Origin: Actinopolymorpha cephalotaxi | GTDB lineage: Bacteria > Actinomycetota > Actinomycetes > Propionibacteriales > Actinopolymorphaceae | Reading direction: 5' to 3' | DNA: 64,000 bases | Assembly: GCF_013408535.1 (NCBI RefSeq) | Contig: NZ_JACBZA010000001.1 | Span: forward strand, 3,494,850-3,558,849 | Shown: positions 9,022 through 16,629 of the stretch, piece after piece | Numbering within the stretch: the first letter of the stretch is position 1 | How the letters are laid out: each line of letters begins with the position of its first letter | The notes under the pieces: generated by a model | Database searches by the model: none | Seen by the model: the letters and a program-made list of their open reading frames with translations, nothing else | Told to the model about the DNA's origin: nothing | Program-made: the position numbers and the translations under genes

Positions 9022-10104
9022 TCAGGCCGCCGGGTCACACAGGGCGGAGTCACCCGGGTCACGCAGGGCAGACCGGCCGGCCCGCCACGCCCGCAGCACC
9101 TCCGTCGCCACGGCCTCCTCGAGGAACTCGGTGGCGTCGATGCCGAAGATCACGTCCTCGGTCAGCTCGGGCTCGCGGGAGATCAGGTCGCCGATGACGT
9201 CGTGACGCATGACCTGCTCGTGCACCGCGTCGGCCTCGATGTGCTCGTCGTAGAAGACCCGGCAGCCATCCGGCGTCCCCAGCCGATCCAGCGCCTGGGT
9301 GATCCGCCGGGCGCTCGGCGAGGTGGTGATCTCCGCCGCTGCGAGGTGGCCGACCAGCGCGCCGCGCAGGGACCTGTGCAGGCCCAGCATGGACATCAGG
9401 TTGACCACCGCCAGCATCACGGCGGGCGTCCGGTCGAGGTAGTGCCCGTACCTGGTGTCGAGTCCGAGGCCGTCCATGAGATCGGCGAAGAGCCGGGAGT
9501 GTGCGCGGTCGGCACGTCCGGCGCCGAACTCGTCGAACTCCACCGCCACCAGCGACGCCTTGGCAACGCCCTGCAGTCGTGGGATGACCCACGCGTGCGG
9601 GTCGGCCTCCTTGAGGTGGTAGGCAGCACGCATCGCGATGTGGTCACGCAGGTGGGACAGCTCACCGTGCTTGCGGAGGAAGTGCGAGATCCCGTCCGCG
9701 TCCACCGGTTCGACCAGCAGGGGTTCGAGCGCCTCGTCGACGTCGGTGTGGCGTACGGCGTCACGGCGGAGCGCGCCGAGAAAGACCGCCTCGAGTTGGT
9801 TGCGAAGACCCAGCAGCGCAGGGTTCCACTCCCACCCCTCGTCCACACCGCCGAACGACCGGTAGTGCAACTCGTAGCAGGTGTAGAGGGCGAGCTGAAG
9901 GTCGTCGCCGTACGGGTCGGCGTCGGCGACGTCCGCGGCGAGCATCGTGTCGGCCCGGCCGAATACGGCTTGATCGGCGGGATCGGTCGAATCGGTCGAA
10001 TCGGTCGGACCGGAAGGCGAACCGGTGGACAGGGCGTCGATCACGGCGGCGGACAGAGGTCCGCGCGGACGCGGCAGCACTGGCGCAGATGAGAACGCAT
10101 TCAC
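9022..10104 (-). CDS. iron-containing redox enzyme family protein (heme-oxygenase-like diiron fold)
   Basis: The protein has 360 residues and is mostly helical. Likely iron ligands are spread over ELHYRSFGG, LRKHGELSHLRDHIAM, AVEFDEFGAG, HLAAAEITTS and YDEHIEADAVHEQ, the E/H/D pattern of the HDO (heme-oxygenase-like diiron oxidase) superfamily, whose members oxidise or cleave amino acids, fatty acids or similar molecules. Residues 33-41 carry the short repeat TDSTDSTD, encoded by three 9-bp units at 9982-10008. The CDGSH gene on the other strand lies about 60 bp from its 3' end and may act as electron donor. The substrate is unknown. Confidence 0.8.
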   Translation of the reverse strand: MNAFSSAPVLPRPRGPLSAAVIDALSTGSPSGPTDSTDSTDPADQAVFGRADTMLAADVADADPYGDDLQLALYTCYELHYRSFGGVDEGWEWNPALLGLRNQLEAVFLGALRRDAVRHTDVDEALEPLLVEPVDADGISHFLRKHGELSHLRDHIAMRAAYHLKEADPHAWVIPRLQGVAKASLVAVEFDEFGAGRADRAHSRLFADLMDGLGLDTRYGHYLDRTPAVMLAVVNLMSMLGLHRSLRGALVGHLAAAEITTSPSARRITQALDRLGTPDGCRVFYDEHIEADAVHEQVMRHDVIGDLISREPELTEDVIFGIDATEFLEEAVATEVLRAWRAGRSALRDPGDSALCDPAA

Positions 10105-10162
10105 AGTTTTCGCCTACCCGAGCAGGTCGCCCGCAAACTGAGACGATGAGCTGCCCGGGTCG

Positions 10163-12223
10163 TCAGAGGACGACCTCGGGCTTGATGCGTTGGGGTGTCC
10201 ACACCCGCTGGCGATGCGCGGCCACGCTGCCGACGGCGAGCGCGGCGGCGAGGTAGATCGCCAGTACGAGTACGTCCTGCCAGGCAAGGCGGGTCAGGCC
10301 TCCGTACATCAGCTGCCGCAGGCCGTCGACGGCGTACGACATCGGCAGCACCCGGTGCAGCCAGTGCAGGGGTTCCGGGATCGTCTGCCAGGGGAACGTG
10401 CCACCGGCGGTGATGAGTTGCAGCACCATCAGCACAAGTCCCAGGAACTGTCCGGTGACGCCGAGCCAGGCGTTCAGGGCATGCAGGATCGCGGTGAACG
10501 TCGCGGTCGCCAGCAGCAGGAACCCCAGCATGGCAACGGGTTCCGCGGGCACGATCCCCACGCCGGCCATCACCACGACCGACATGACGGTGACCTGCGC
10601 GACGCCGATGAGCACCGCCGGGAGCCACCCGCCGACCGCGACCCGCCAGGACGGCTGGTTGGTGGCGAGCGCGCGACGGGACAACGCCCGGACCTGCAGG
10701 AAGAGGACGTACGCGCCGATCCAGGTCGCCAGGCTCATGAAGAACGGCGCCAGGCCGGCGCCGTAGTTGCTCGCCTTGGTCTGTGCGGTGTTCACGACCG
10801 CGACCGGATCGCCGATGGTACGGGCCACACCCGCGCGGTCGGAGCCGTCGAGGGCCGGGATCTGTTTCACTCCGTCGCGAAGCCCGTCACGCAGGCTGAC
10901 CGCGCCCTTGCGCAGGGTGCCCAGTCCAGCCTCGAGTTTCGCGGCCGCGTCGTCGGCCCGGCCGATGCCGGCGGCGAGCTGATCGGCTCCGGTCGCCACC
11001 CTCTTCGCGCCGGTACTCAACGCTGTCGCGCCTTTGCCCAGTTGGGTTGCCCCGTCAGCGAGGTCGGCCGCGCCGGCGTGCGCCCGGCTGATCCCGCTCG
11101 CCAGCGCGGGCGTCCCCGCGGCCAGGGCGGCGTTGCCGTCGGCGACCTTGCGGGCACCGGACGCGAGGGTGTCAAGCTGGCCTGACGTTTGCCGGATCGT
11201 GTCGTTGGCGTCTGTCAAGGGCTTCTTGGCAGTGTCGTAGGCGGCGAGGATGGGCGCCTGTTGGTCGGCGGTGAGTCCCTGCCGGTCCAGCTCCTGCTGC
11301 AGTTGCTCACGGGCGTCCAGGTAACGGCGCAGGCCCGTGTCGGCCGCGGTCGCGATGGTGTCGCCCTTCTTCGCGATCTGGGCGTTGCCGTCCGCGACCT
11401 GGCGGGCACCCGAGGCGAGAGCCCTCGTCTGCGCGGGCAGGCCGGAGGTCCTTCGCTGAAGGGTGCCCAGGCCGGTCGCGAGGTCGTCGGCGCCGGCGCT
11501 GAGCCGTCCGGCACCGTCGGCGAGGTCGCCCGCCCCCTTGGAGACCTTGCCCGCACCCGCCGCGAGGTCGGCCGAACCGGTGCGCAACTTGCCGGTGCCC
11601 GCGTGCAGTTTGTCGGCGCCGTCGGCCGCGGCGCTCGCACCCTTGGCGAGCTTCGTGGCCCCGTCGGCGGCCTGGACGAGGTTGCCGCGGATCTGCCCGA
11701 GGCCGAGGAGGAAGTTCGCGGCGGCCTGGGTGGAGACACGCTTGGCGATCGCGGCGCGGACGCGTTCGACGACCGTGTTGGCCACGGTGGTGGACAGGTA
11801 GGAGTTCGCGTCGTTGGTGGTCAGCCGCAGCTGTGCCCGCTTCGGGTCGTACCGCGCGGAGCTCGTCAGCGACTTGGTGAAGTCGGCCGGAATGGTGAGC
11901 GCGAAGTCGTACGTACCGTCCTGTACTCCGGCCGCAGCCTCGGACGCGGTCACCTGGTGCCAGTCGAACGAGCGCGACGACACCAGCTCGTCGGCGACGT
12001 CGCGCCCGGCGTGCCGCGGCTTGCCATGCTCGGTGCCGCCGGTGTCGTTCATCACCAGTGCCGCGGGGACGTTGCGCATGTTGCCGTACGGGTCGTGGTT
12101 GCCGTACAGGTACAGCCCCGCGTAGATCGCCGGGATGACCGCCAGCGCCGCGACGGTGGCGACCGCCATGCGCGAGGACGTGAGCCGGCGCAGCTCGGTG
12201 AGCGCGATCCGCCAGGGGGTCAT
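10163..12223 (-). CDS. YhgE/Pip-family ABC-2 type membrane protein
   Basis: The protein has 686 residues. One membrane helix lies near the N-terminus (about 18-40, AALAVIPAIYAGLYLYG), followed by a long extracytoplasmic region full of heptad-like DLADGAGRL/ALASGARQVADG repeats, and then five C-terminal helices with the conserved TFPWQTIPEPLHWLHRVLPM block. This matches the YhgE/Pip exporter/phage-infection-protein family. ATG 12223 overlaps the stop of the upstream ATPase-like gene by 4 bp (ATGA), so the pair is translationally coupled. It probably exports a peptide, lipid or virulence-type substrate; none is identifiable here. Confidence 0.9.
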   Translation of the reverse strand: MTPWRIALTELRRLTSSRMAVATVAALAVIPAIYAGLYLYGNHDPYGNMRNVPAALVMNDTGGTEHGKPRHAGRDVADELVSSRSFDWHQVTASEAAAGVQDGTYDFALTIPADFTKSLTSSARYDPKRAQLRLTTNDANSYLSTTVANTVVERVRAAIAKRVSTQAAANFLLGLGQIRGNLVQAADGATKLAKGASAAADGADKLHAGTGKLRTGSADLAAGAGKVSKGAGDLADGAGRLSAGADDLATGLGTLQRRTSGLPAQTRALASGARQVADGNAQIAKKGDTIATAADTGLRRYLDAREQLQQELDRQGLTADQQAPILAAYDTAKKPLTDANDTIRQTSGQLDTLASGARKVADGNAALAAGTPALASGISRAHAGAADLADGATQLGKGATALSTGAKRVATGADQLAAGIGRADDAAAKLEAGLGTLRKGAVSLRDGLRDGVKQIPALDGSDRAGVARTIGDPVAVVNTAQTKASNYGAGLAPFFMSLATWIGAYVLFLQVRALSRRALATNQPSWRVAVGGWLPAVLIGVAQVTVMSVVVMAGVGIVPAEPVAMLGFLLLATATFTAILHALNAWLGVTGQFLGLVLMVLQLITAGGTFPWQTIPEPLHWLHRVLPMSYAVDGLRQLMYGGLTRLAWQDVLVLAIYLAAALAVGSVAAHRQRVWTPQRIKPEVVL

Positions 12224-12906
12224 GCGAGGTCCTCGTCTCCGATGTGGATGGTCGGTGCGTCCAGCCCCGTGAGGGTGGTGGCGGCGACGTGCGTCGCGGT
12301 GATCAGTACGCCGATCCCGGCGGCGGTCAGCCGCTCGGCCTGGGCGGCCCACGTGTCCGGACCGTGGCCGTGGCGTTCGGGCAACGTGGCGACCAGGAAC
12401 CGCACGCCGGGACGGCGCGCCGCGAGCTCGGCCAGGATCGGGGTCCGGCTCGCCGCGGGCACCTCCTCGAACTTCCTGCCCGCGAGTCCGTCGAGATTGC
12501 GTTCGGCCAGCCACGCACGGACGTCGGCGCGGGACGCGGGCAGTCCCGCGGTGGCCAGCTCCTCGCCCACGATCGTCCGCAACGGCACGTTACCGTCCGG
12601 CTCGCTGACTCCCGGGACGTCGACCAGAGCGACCGCGCGCTGCAACACCCTCGGGTCGGTCTCCCCGTCCAGGTCGATGCTGCCCTCGTCGAGGCGTACC
12701 CGGCCGGCGAGGGCCAGTGCGAGTGCGGTGTGCCCGTGCCCTGGCGCTCCCACCGCGACCAGAACACTGCCGGCGAAGAGTTTCAGGGTGGTCGCGGGCA
12801 GCAGCTCCCGCCCCGGTGGGCCGACGCGGGCCGCGTGTGCGGACAGGAGTCCGGTCGGGACGGGTCCCGGTTGCTCGGGCCGCTCCCCTGGCTCGGGCTG
12901 CGTCAT
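12220..12906 (-). CDS. degenerate ABC-transporter ATPase-like partner of YhgE
   Basis: The protein has 228 residues with an ABC-ATPase-like order (GSVLVAVGAPGHGHTALALALAG, then GSIDLDGE). The P-loop reads G53-A-P-G-H-G-H59-T60, with histidine where the catalytic lysine should be. The LSGGQ signature is replaced by VPAASRTPILAEL, and no Walker B Asp-Glu follows (RFLVATLPE). Normal ATP hydrolysis is therefore unlikely; the role may be structural or regulatory for the coupled membrane protein. ATG 12906 gives MTQPEPGERP. The assignment depends on gene order and residual fold similarity; it could also be an unrelated P-loop-like protein. Confidence 0.65.
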   Translation of the reverse strand: MTQPEPGERPEQPGPVPTGLLSAHAARVGPPGRELLPATTLKLFAGSVLVAVGAPGHGHTALALALAGRVRLDEGSIDLDGETDPRVLQRAVALVDVPGVSEPDGNVPLRTIVGEELATAGLPASRADVRAWLAERNLDGLAGRKFEEVPAASRTPILAELAARRPGVRFLVATLPERHGHGPDTWAAQAERLTAAGIGVLITATHVAATTLTGLDAPTIHIGDEDLA

Positions 12907-13178
12907 ACCGTCGACCTCATTCCACCGTCTCCTCAGCTGCCACGCCCTGCATCGCGGCGGCCTGCAACGTGCCCGCCACCCGCTGTCGTGGAAGCCGGGG
13001 AGCCGGGGCTCATCGACGGTACGTCCCTGCCGATGGGCTCTCTCACCCTGGGTAGGGCACGTGACGAGGCGCCCGAAGTGCCGCCAATGTGATCGAAGTC
13101 CGGGATCGCACAACCCCGTCAGAGCTAGCGTGGAAAGAGATCCTCGTAGCGTCGGGAGATCCGGATGGAGGCGTGATC

Positions 13179-13505
13179 ATGCCTCGGCAGGAGTGGGGCA
13201 GCAAGCGAGAAAGGCAGTACGAACACATCAAGAGCGCCCAACTGCAGGAAGGACGTTCCGAAAAGCGCGCGGAGGAGATCGCGGCACGTACGGTCAACAA
13301 GGAGCGGGCGCGAACCGGTGAGGCCAGGCAGAAAAGCTCCACGTCCACGAAGGACATCTCCTCCGGTCAGCGTGGAGGGCGCCGGTCCGGTCACGGGCCA
13401 GGTGGGCGTACGAAGGCGCAGCTGTACGCGGACGCCAAACGGCAGGGCGTTCCCGGCCGGTCACACATGAGCAAGGCCGAGCTCGAGAAGGCCGTCAGCC
13501 GTTGA
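13179..13505 (+). CDS. small charged protein of the 'plasmid stabilization'-annotated actinobacterial family
   Basis: The protein has 108 residues and is rich in K, R, E and Q. It starts MPRQEWGSKRERQYEHIK, contains AEEIAARTVNKERAR, and ends in a Rho-N/SAP-like segment, TKAQLYADAKRQGVPGRS and MSKAELEKAV, that could bind nucleic acid. Close relatives are common in actinobacteria and often carry the name plasmid stabilization protein, with no proven function. The ATG at 13179 follows GGAGGCGTGATC, a good ribosome site. A strong hairpin follows the stop codon. Confidence 0.78.
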   Translation: MPRQEWGSKRERQYEHIKSAQLQEGRSEKRAEEIAARTVNKERARTGEARQKSSTSTKDISSGQRGGRRSGHGPGGRTKAQLYADAKRQGVPGRSHMSKAELEKAVSR

Positions 13506-13519
13506 GGTAGACAACCCAC

Positions 13520-13548
13520 GCGCGGTCGGCGGGAGGAGCCGACCGCGC
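13520..13548. terminator. bidirectional hairpin terminator
   Basis: GCGCGGTCGGC and its exact complement enclose a 7-nt loop (GGGAGGA), an 11-bp stem, located 14 bp after the small charged gene and 26 bp beyond the stop of the convergent acetyltransferase. It can serve both genes. Confidence 0.75.
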
Positions 13549-13574
13549 CTCGGTTTCCCTCCACCACAAGGCGA

Positions 13575-14084
13575 TCAGTGCGAGCGCCGTCGCGCGGCGC
13601 GACGTTCGCGCAGTTCCTTCAGAGCACGGTGGCGGGCATCCGGGTCGCCGTGGGTCGACGACAGCGGGAGTGCCTTGTACATCCCGCCCTTACCGCGATA
13701 GCCGAGGTGTTGGTAGAAGCCGACCGCCTCGTCGGCACCCAGGCCGATCCCGCGGACACCAAGCCTGGTTGCCTCCTGCTCGATGCATTCGACGAGCCGG
13801 CGTCCGAGTCCGCTCCCCCGGTGTTCGGCAACGAGCGCGATGGTCCGAAGTGTCACGTCGCAACCAGGGCCGGCTTCGCCTCCCCGGAAGGCGAGTGCGC
13901 CACCGACGAGGAGTCCTCCGTCCTCGACGACCAGCATCAGCGAACGGTCCTGCGGGAACCGGCGGGCAAGATCGGTGAACCGGCGGTCTTCGTGGGTGAA
14001 CGGCTTCGGAAACTGCGCGCCCAGGACGTCGAAGGCCTCGATGAGTTCCTGCTCCGACTCGACCGGGCGAATGTCGTACGTCAT
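13575..14084 (-). CDS. GNAT-family N-acetyltransferase
   Basis: The protein has 169 residues with the GNAT core: a beta-rich N-terminus (MLVVEDGGLLVGGALAFRG), the acetyl-CoA pyrophosphate loop VAEHRGSGLGRRLVECIE (R/Q-x-x-G-x-G/A type) near residues 86-104, and the final AVGFYQHLGYRGKGGMYKAL motif. It transfers an acetyl group from acetyl-CoA to a small molecule or protein amine; the acceptor is unknown. The C-terminus is a basic tail (RERRAARRRSH). It lies downstream of the interrupted methyltransferase on the same strand with a 40-bp gap, so readthrough expression may have been affected by the insertion. Confidence 0.85.
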   Translation of the reverse strand: MTYDIRPVESEQELIEAFDVLGAQFPKPFTHEDRRFTDLARRFPQDRSLMLVVEDGGLLVGGALAFRGGEAGPGCDVTLRTIALVAEHRGSGLGRRLVECIEQEATRLGVRGIGLGADEAVGFYQHLGYRGKGGMYKALPLSSTHGDPDARHRALKELRERRAARRRSH

Positions 14085-14124
14085 CGTCGTGATCTATCAC
14101 GCCGACCGAACCCGCCGCATCGGA

Positions 14125-14464
14125 TTATCGCCACCTGGCGCCACCGGTGTGGCTTTTCCGGCCGGCCACGAGGGCCCAGGAAGCCTCGCGTTGTTCGAGC
14201 GCACCGCGCAGGCCGTCGATCCGCCCGCTGCGAAGCGCGGCGGCGTCCGAATGGTTCGGGTTGGCGTCGAGCCAGTCCTCGACGGCCCCCATCATTCGCG
14301 AGTGATAGTCGTCCCAGTCGTCGTACGAGGACTGCGCCATGCTGATCGGCACCAGCCCGAGTTCCAGGAGCGTCTCGAGCATCCCGCGGAGAGTGGGTGC
14401 GCCCTGGCCGTGGGCCCCCTGGTCGGCCGGCACGAAGACATCGCCGATCGCGACATGGCCACTA
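14125..14464 (-). pseudogene. C-terminal part of IS-interrupted methyltransferase
   Basis: Reading leftward from the element, the frame encodes SGHVAIGDVFVPADQGAH and about 95 further residues to a stop at 14125 (SWALVAGRKSHTGG near the end). HVAIGDVF is the strand after the SAM-binding core of class I methyltransferases. Joined to the part at 15416-15809 after deletion of the element and one TA, the sequence runs RATVRP-SGHVAIGDVF without a frameshift. No ribosome site precedes this half, so it is probably not made on its own. Confidence 0.85.
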
Positions 14465-15010
14465 GGGCGTGTCTCCCAGTTCGCGTAGCCAGGTGATGAT
14501 CGCGCCGAGTACGACGCCGCCGCGGTAGGTCAGGGCGAGCTTGTCGTACCTGGTGGCCAAGCCTCGCCACTGCTTCAGGACGTTGAAAGAACGCTCGATG
14601 ACGTTGCGCCCCTTGTACGCCTCGGCGTCGAACGTCGGTGGTCGGCCACCCTTGGAGCCCTTGCGTTTGCGGTTTCCTGTCTGGTCGGACGGTTCGGCGA
14701 TCACGGCGGTGATGCCACGGGAGCGCAGCAGCGCCCGGTTGCCGCGGGAGGAGTACGCCTTGTCCGCCAGGACCGCGTCGGGTCGGGTCCGCGGGCGCCC
14801 TCGACCCTGCCTGGGTACGCGAATCGCCTTGAGCAGGTTCGCGAACATCGGCGAGTCGTTGGCCTGGCCGGGCCCGAGCAGCAGCACGAGCGGGCGGCCC
14901 TTGCCGTCGCACAAGTGGTGAATCTTCGTGCTCAGGCCTCCGCGGGAGCGGCCGATGGCGTGGTCAGCCGGCTCGATCCGCAGATTCGTGTGATTCGACA
15001 GTTCCCCCTG
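14462..15010 (-). CDS. IS5-family transposase, second phase (orfB, frameshift product)
   Basis: The C-terminal portion of the DDE transposase is read in the phase whose codons end at 14462. It includes EPADHAIGRSRGGLSTKIHH, the second acidic residue in DAVLADKAYSSRGNR, and the catalytic glutamate in RNVIERSFNVLKQWRGLATR. It has no proper start, so it is expected as a fusion with orfA by frameshifting near the G5 run at 15004-15008 (net +1 or -2). The stop codon TAG (14462-14464) is not in the element: the IS ends in CCC and the CTAG target supplies TAG. Confidence 0.85.
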   Translation of the reverse strand, partial: QGELSNHTNLRIEPADHAIGRSRGGLSTKIHHLCDGKGRPLVLLLGPGQANDSPMFANLLKAIRVPRQGRGRPRTRPDAVLADKAYSSRGNRALLRSRGITAVIAEPSDQTGNRKRKGSKGGRPPTFDAEAYKGRNVIERSFNVLKQWRGLATRYDKLALTYRGGVVLGAIITWLRELGDTP

Positions 15011-15415
15011 TGCCAGTGGCGGGCCTGGTCAGGTTGGTGCCGTGCTGGTGCGCGCGGTTGATCGTCGAGTCCACGCTGACCGACCAGTCGATGTCACCGG
15101 CCGCGTCGGCGTGCGCGAGCAGCGCGGTGTGGATCCGGTCCCAAGTGCCGTCGCCGCAGAACCGGCGATGCCGCTTCCAGACCGTCTGCCACGGCCCGAA
15201 CCGCTCCGGCAGGTCACGCCAGGCGATGCCGGTCCGGAACCGGTACACGACACCCTCGACGATCCTGCGGTGGTCCCGAAACCTGTTGCCCCGCTTGCCG
15301 TCCGAGGACGGCATCAAGGGCTCGATCAGCTCCCACTGGGCATCGGACAGCACGGCTGAACGCGACATCGGTCAACCATCGCAGCCCGGAAGGCCGACAT
15401 TCGGGAGACACGCCC
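14465..15415 (-). mobile_element. IS5-family insertion sequence, IS427-like, 951 bp
   Basis: The ends are perfect 13-bp inverted repeats (GGGCGTGTCTCCC at 14465-14477 and its complement at 15403-15415). Both are flanked by TA (14463-14464 and 15416-15417), a 2-bp target duplication inside an original CTAG. One transposase is encoded in two overlapping phases on the minus strand. The element splits a methyltransferase gene, and excision of 953 bp restores that gene. Size, CTAG-type target and two-phase transposase fit the IS427 group of IS5. Confidence 0.93.
14964..15368 (-). CDS. IS5-family transposase, first phase (orfA)
   Basis: The N-terminal 134 residues start MSRSAVLSDAQWELIEPLMP and contain VVYRFRTGIAWRDLPERFGPW, the DUF4096-type DNA-binding start of IS5/IS427 transposases. 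The first catalytic aspartate is in DWSVSVDSTINRAHQHG. After TGTGGTVE the phase leaves the family pattern and terminates, while the neighbouring phase picks it up (see 14462-15010). ATG 15368 is inside the right inverted-repeat side of the element. Confidence 0.9.
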   Translation of the reverse strand: MSRSAVLSDAQWELIEPLMPSSDGKRGNRFRDHRRIVEGVVYRFRTGIAWRDLPERFGPWQTVWKRHRRFCGDGTWDRIHTALLAHADAAGDIDWSVSVDSTINRAHQHGTNLTRPATGTGGTVESHESADRAG

Positions 15416-15809
15416 TAGGTCGTACCGTCGCGCGCAGCGCCTCGGCGGTCTTCACGAAACCACCGAGGACCCAGGCGGCACCGATGCACAGGGCGGCGTC
15501 GTAGGCCTCGGCTTCAAGGGCCAACTCGGCCGCGTCACACGTGACGTACTCGACCAACTCCTCGACACCTGCCCGGCGCGCGCGTTCGGTTCCTGCCGCA
15601 ACGAACTCCGCGCAGCTTTCGACGGCGCGTATCTGGCAACCGAACTCCTTCGCGAACAGCACGGTCAGGGCACCGGTTCCGGCGCCGACGTCGAGAACGC
15701 GCTGGCCGGCACCCAGCCGCATCCGTCGGCCGAGCGCGCGCACCTTGCCCTCACTGAGCGGGGACTGCAGTCCGCCATGCGACTCGCCGATCACTCGTAG
15801 GTCGACCAT
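15416..15809 (-). pseudogene. N-terminal part of IS-interrupted SAM-dependent methyltransferase
   Basis: From ATG 15809 the frame gives MVDLRVIGESHGG, then QRVLDVGAGTGALTVLFAKE (SAM motif I, about residues 35-54), AVESCAEFVAAG (motif II) and YDAALCIGAAWVLGGF (motif III-like), up to ALRATVRP at the element. The intact protein would be about 240 residues and small-molecule methylation is expected, as for other class I enzymes. As it stands, the frame runs 15 codons into the element and stops at 15372, losing the C-terminal half of the fold, so activity is doubtful. The gene is divergent from the TetR regulator, which may once have controlled it. Confidence 0.87.
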
Positions 15810-15911
15810 GCCGGCCGAGACTAGGTTCACGTGACCCGTGCCGCAACGGAGATTGCCGCCACGGTCGGGTAGCGGAGTAATCCAGCGACGTCGCAGATCT
15901 TGATCTCGCAT

Positions 15912-15951
15912 GACTGTACACGTGTATAGTCGACTGTACGCACGTACAGTC
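15912..15951. promoter_or_regulatory. two abutting 20-bp palindromes (probable TetR operators)
   Basis: Site 1 (15912-15931) is GACTGTACAC followed by GTGTATAGTC, palindromic with one mismatched pair. Site 2 (15932-15951) is GACTGTACG, CA, CGTACAGTC, with perfect 9-bp arms. They share the GACTGTAC half-site and touch without a gap, 21 bp before the TetR start codon and about 100 bp before the methyltransferase start. This position fits autoregulation plus control of the divergent gene. Confidence 0.8.
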
Positions 15952-15971
15952 TCGGCAGTGGAAGGTTACCT

Positions 15972-16610
15972 GTGACGCAGCCCAGCCCTGACCCGGACGA
16001 CCTCACCGCGCGGGCCCGGATCCGCGACGCCGCGATGCGGCACTTCGGGGAGTACGGCTTCGAGCGCGCGACGATCCGCGGTATCGCCGAGACAGCCGGC
16101 GTCTCGCTGGGTCTGGTGCGGCATCACTTCGGCTCGAAGCAGGCACTGCGGGAGGCCTGCGACGCACACCTCGCGCAGGTGATCCATCGCCTCAGCGACC
16201 AGGTGCGCGCCGGCGCGGAACCCGAGGGCGGCAGCTATGTCGCGGCGGCCCGGATCGCGGGTGCGGCCTACCAGGCATACCTCGCACGCGCCCTGGTCGA
16301 GGGCGGCGCCGCACCGGTGTTCGACGAGATGGTCGAACTCGGCACGCGGTGGCACACCGATCTGGACCAGGCACGGACCGACCAGCCGAGCGCCAGTCCC
16401 AGGGTTCGGGCGGCGGTGCACACGGCGATGGCGCTTTCGCTCACGGTGCTGCACGAACACGTGTCCCGCGCGATCGGCGTCGACGTGCAGAGCCCCGAAG
16501 GCGACGACCTCGTCGCGCGTGCCCTGATCGACCTCTACTCCCGACCCCTGCTCAGCAAGGACGACGCCAAGAAGGCGCTCGACGCCATCGAACGGCACGA
16601 GAAACCCTAA
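15972..16610 (+). CDS. TetR-family transcriptional regulator
   Basis: The protein has 212 residues. The N-terminal helix-turn-helix (about 14-60) reads AAMRHFGEYGFERATIRGIA, then VSLGLVRHHFGSK, the standard TetR DNA-binding module. The remaining helices form a ligand and dimer domain without a recognisable ligand signature. The start is GTG 15972 behind GGAAGG. Two palindromes just upstream are its likely operators. It is followed after 19 bp by a CMD-family gene with its own AAGGAG, so the two are probably cotranscribed and that gene may be its regulated target. Confidence 0.9.
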   Translation: MTQPSPDPDDLTARARIRDAAMRHFGEYGFERATIRGIAETAGVSLGLVRHHFGSKQALREACDAHLAQVIHRLSDQVRAGAEPEGGSYVAAARIAGAAYQAYLARALVEGGAAPVFDEMVELGTRWHTDLDQARTDQPSASPRVRAAVHTAMALSLTVLHEHVSRAIGVDVQSPEGDDLVARALIDLYSRPLLSKDDAKKALDAIERHEKP

Positions 16611-16629
16611 GCTCACAAGGAGATCAGTC

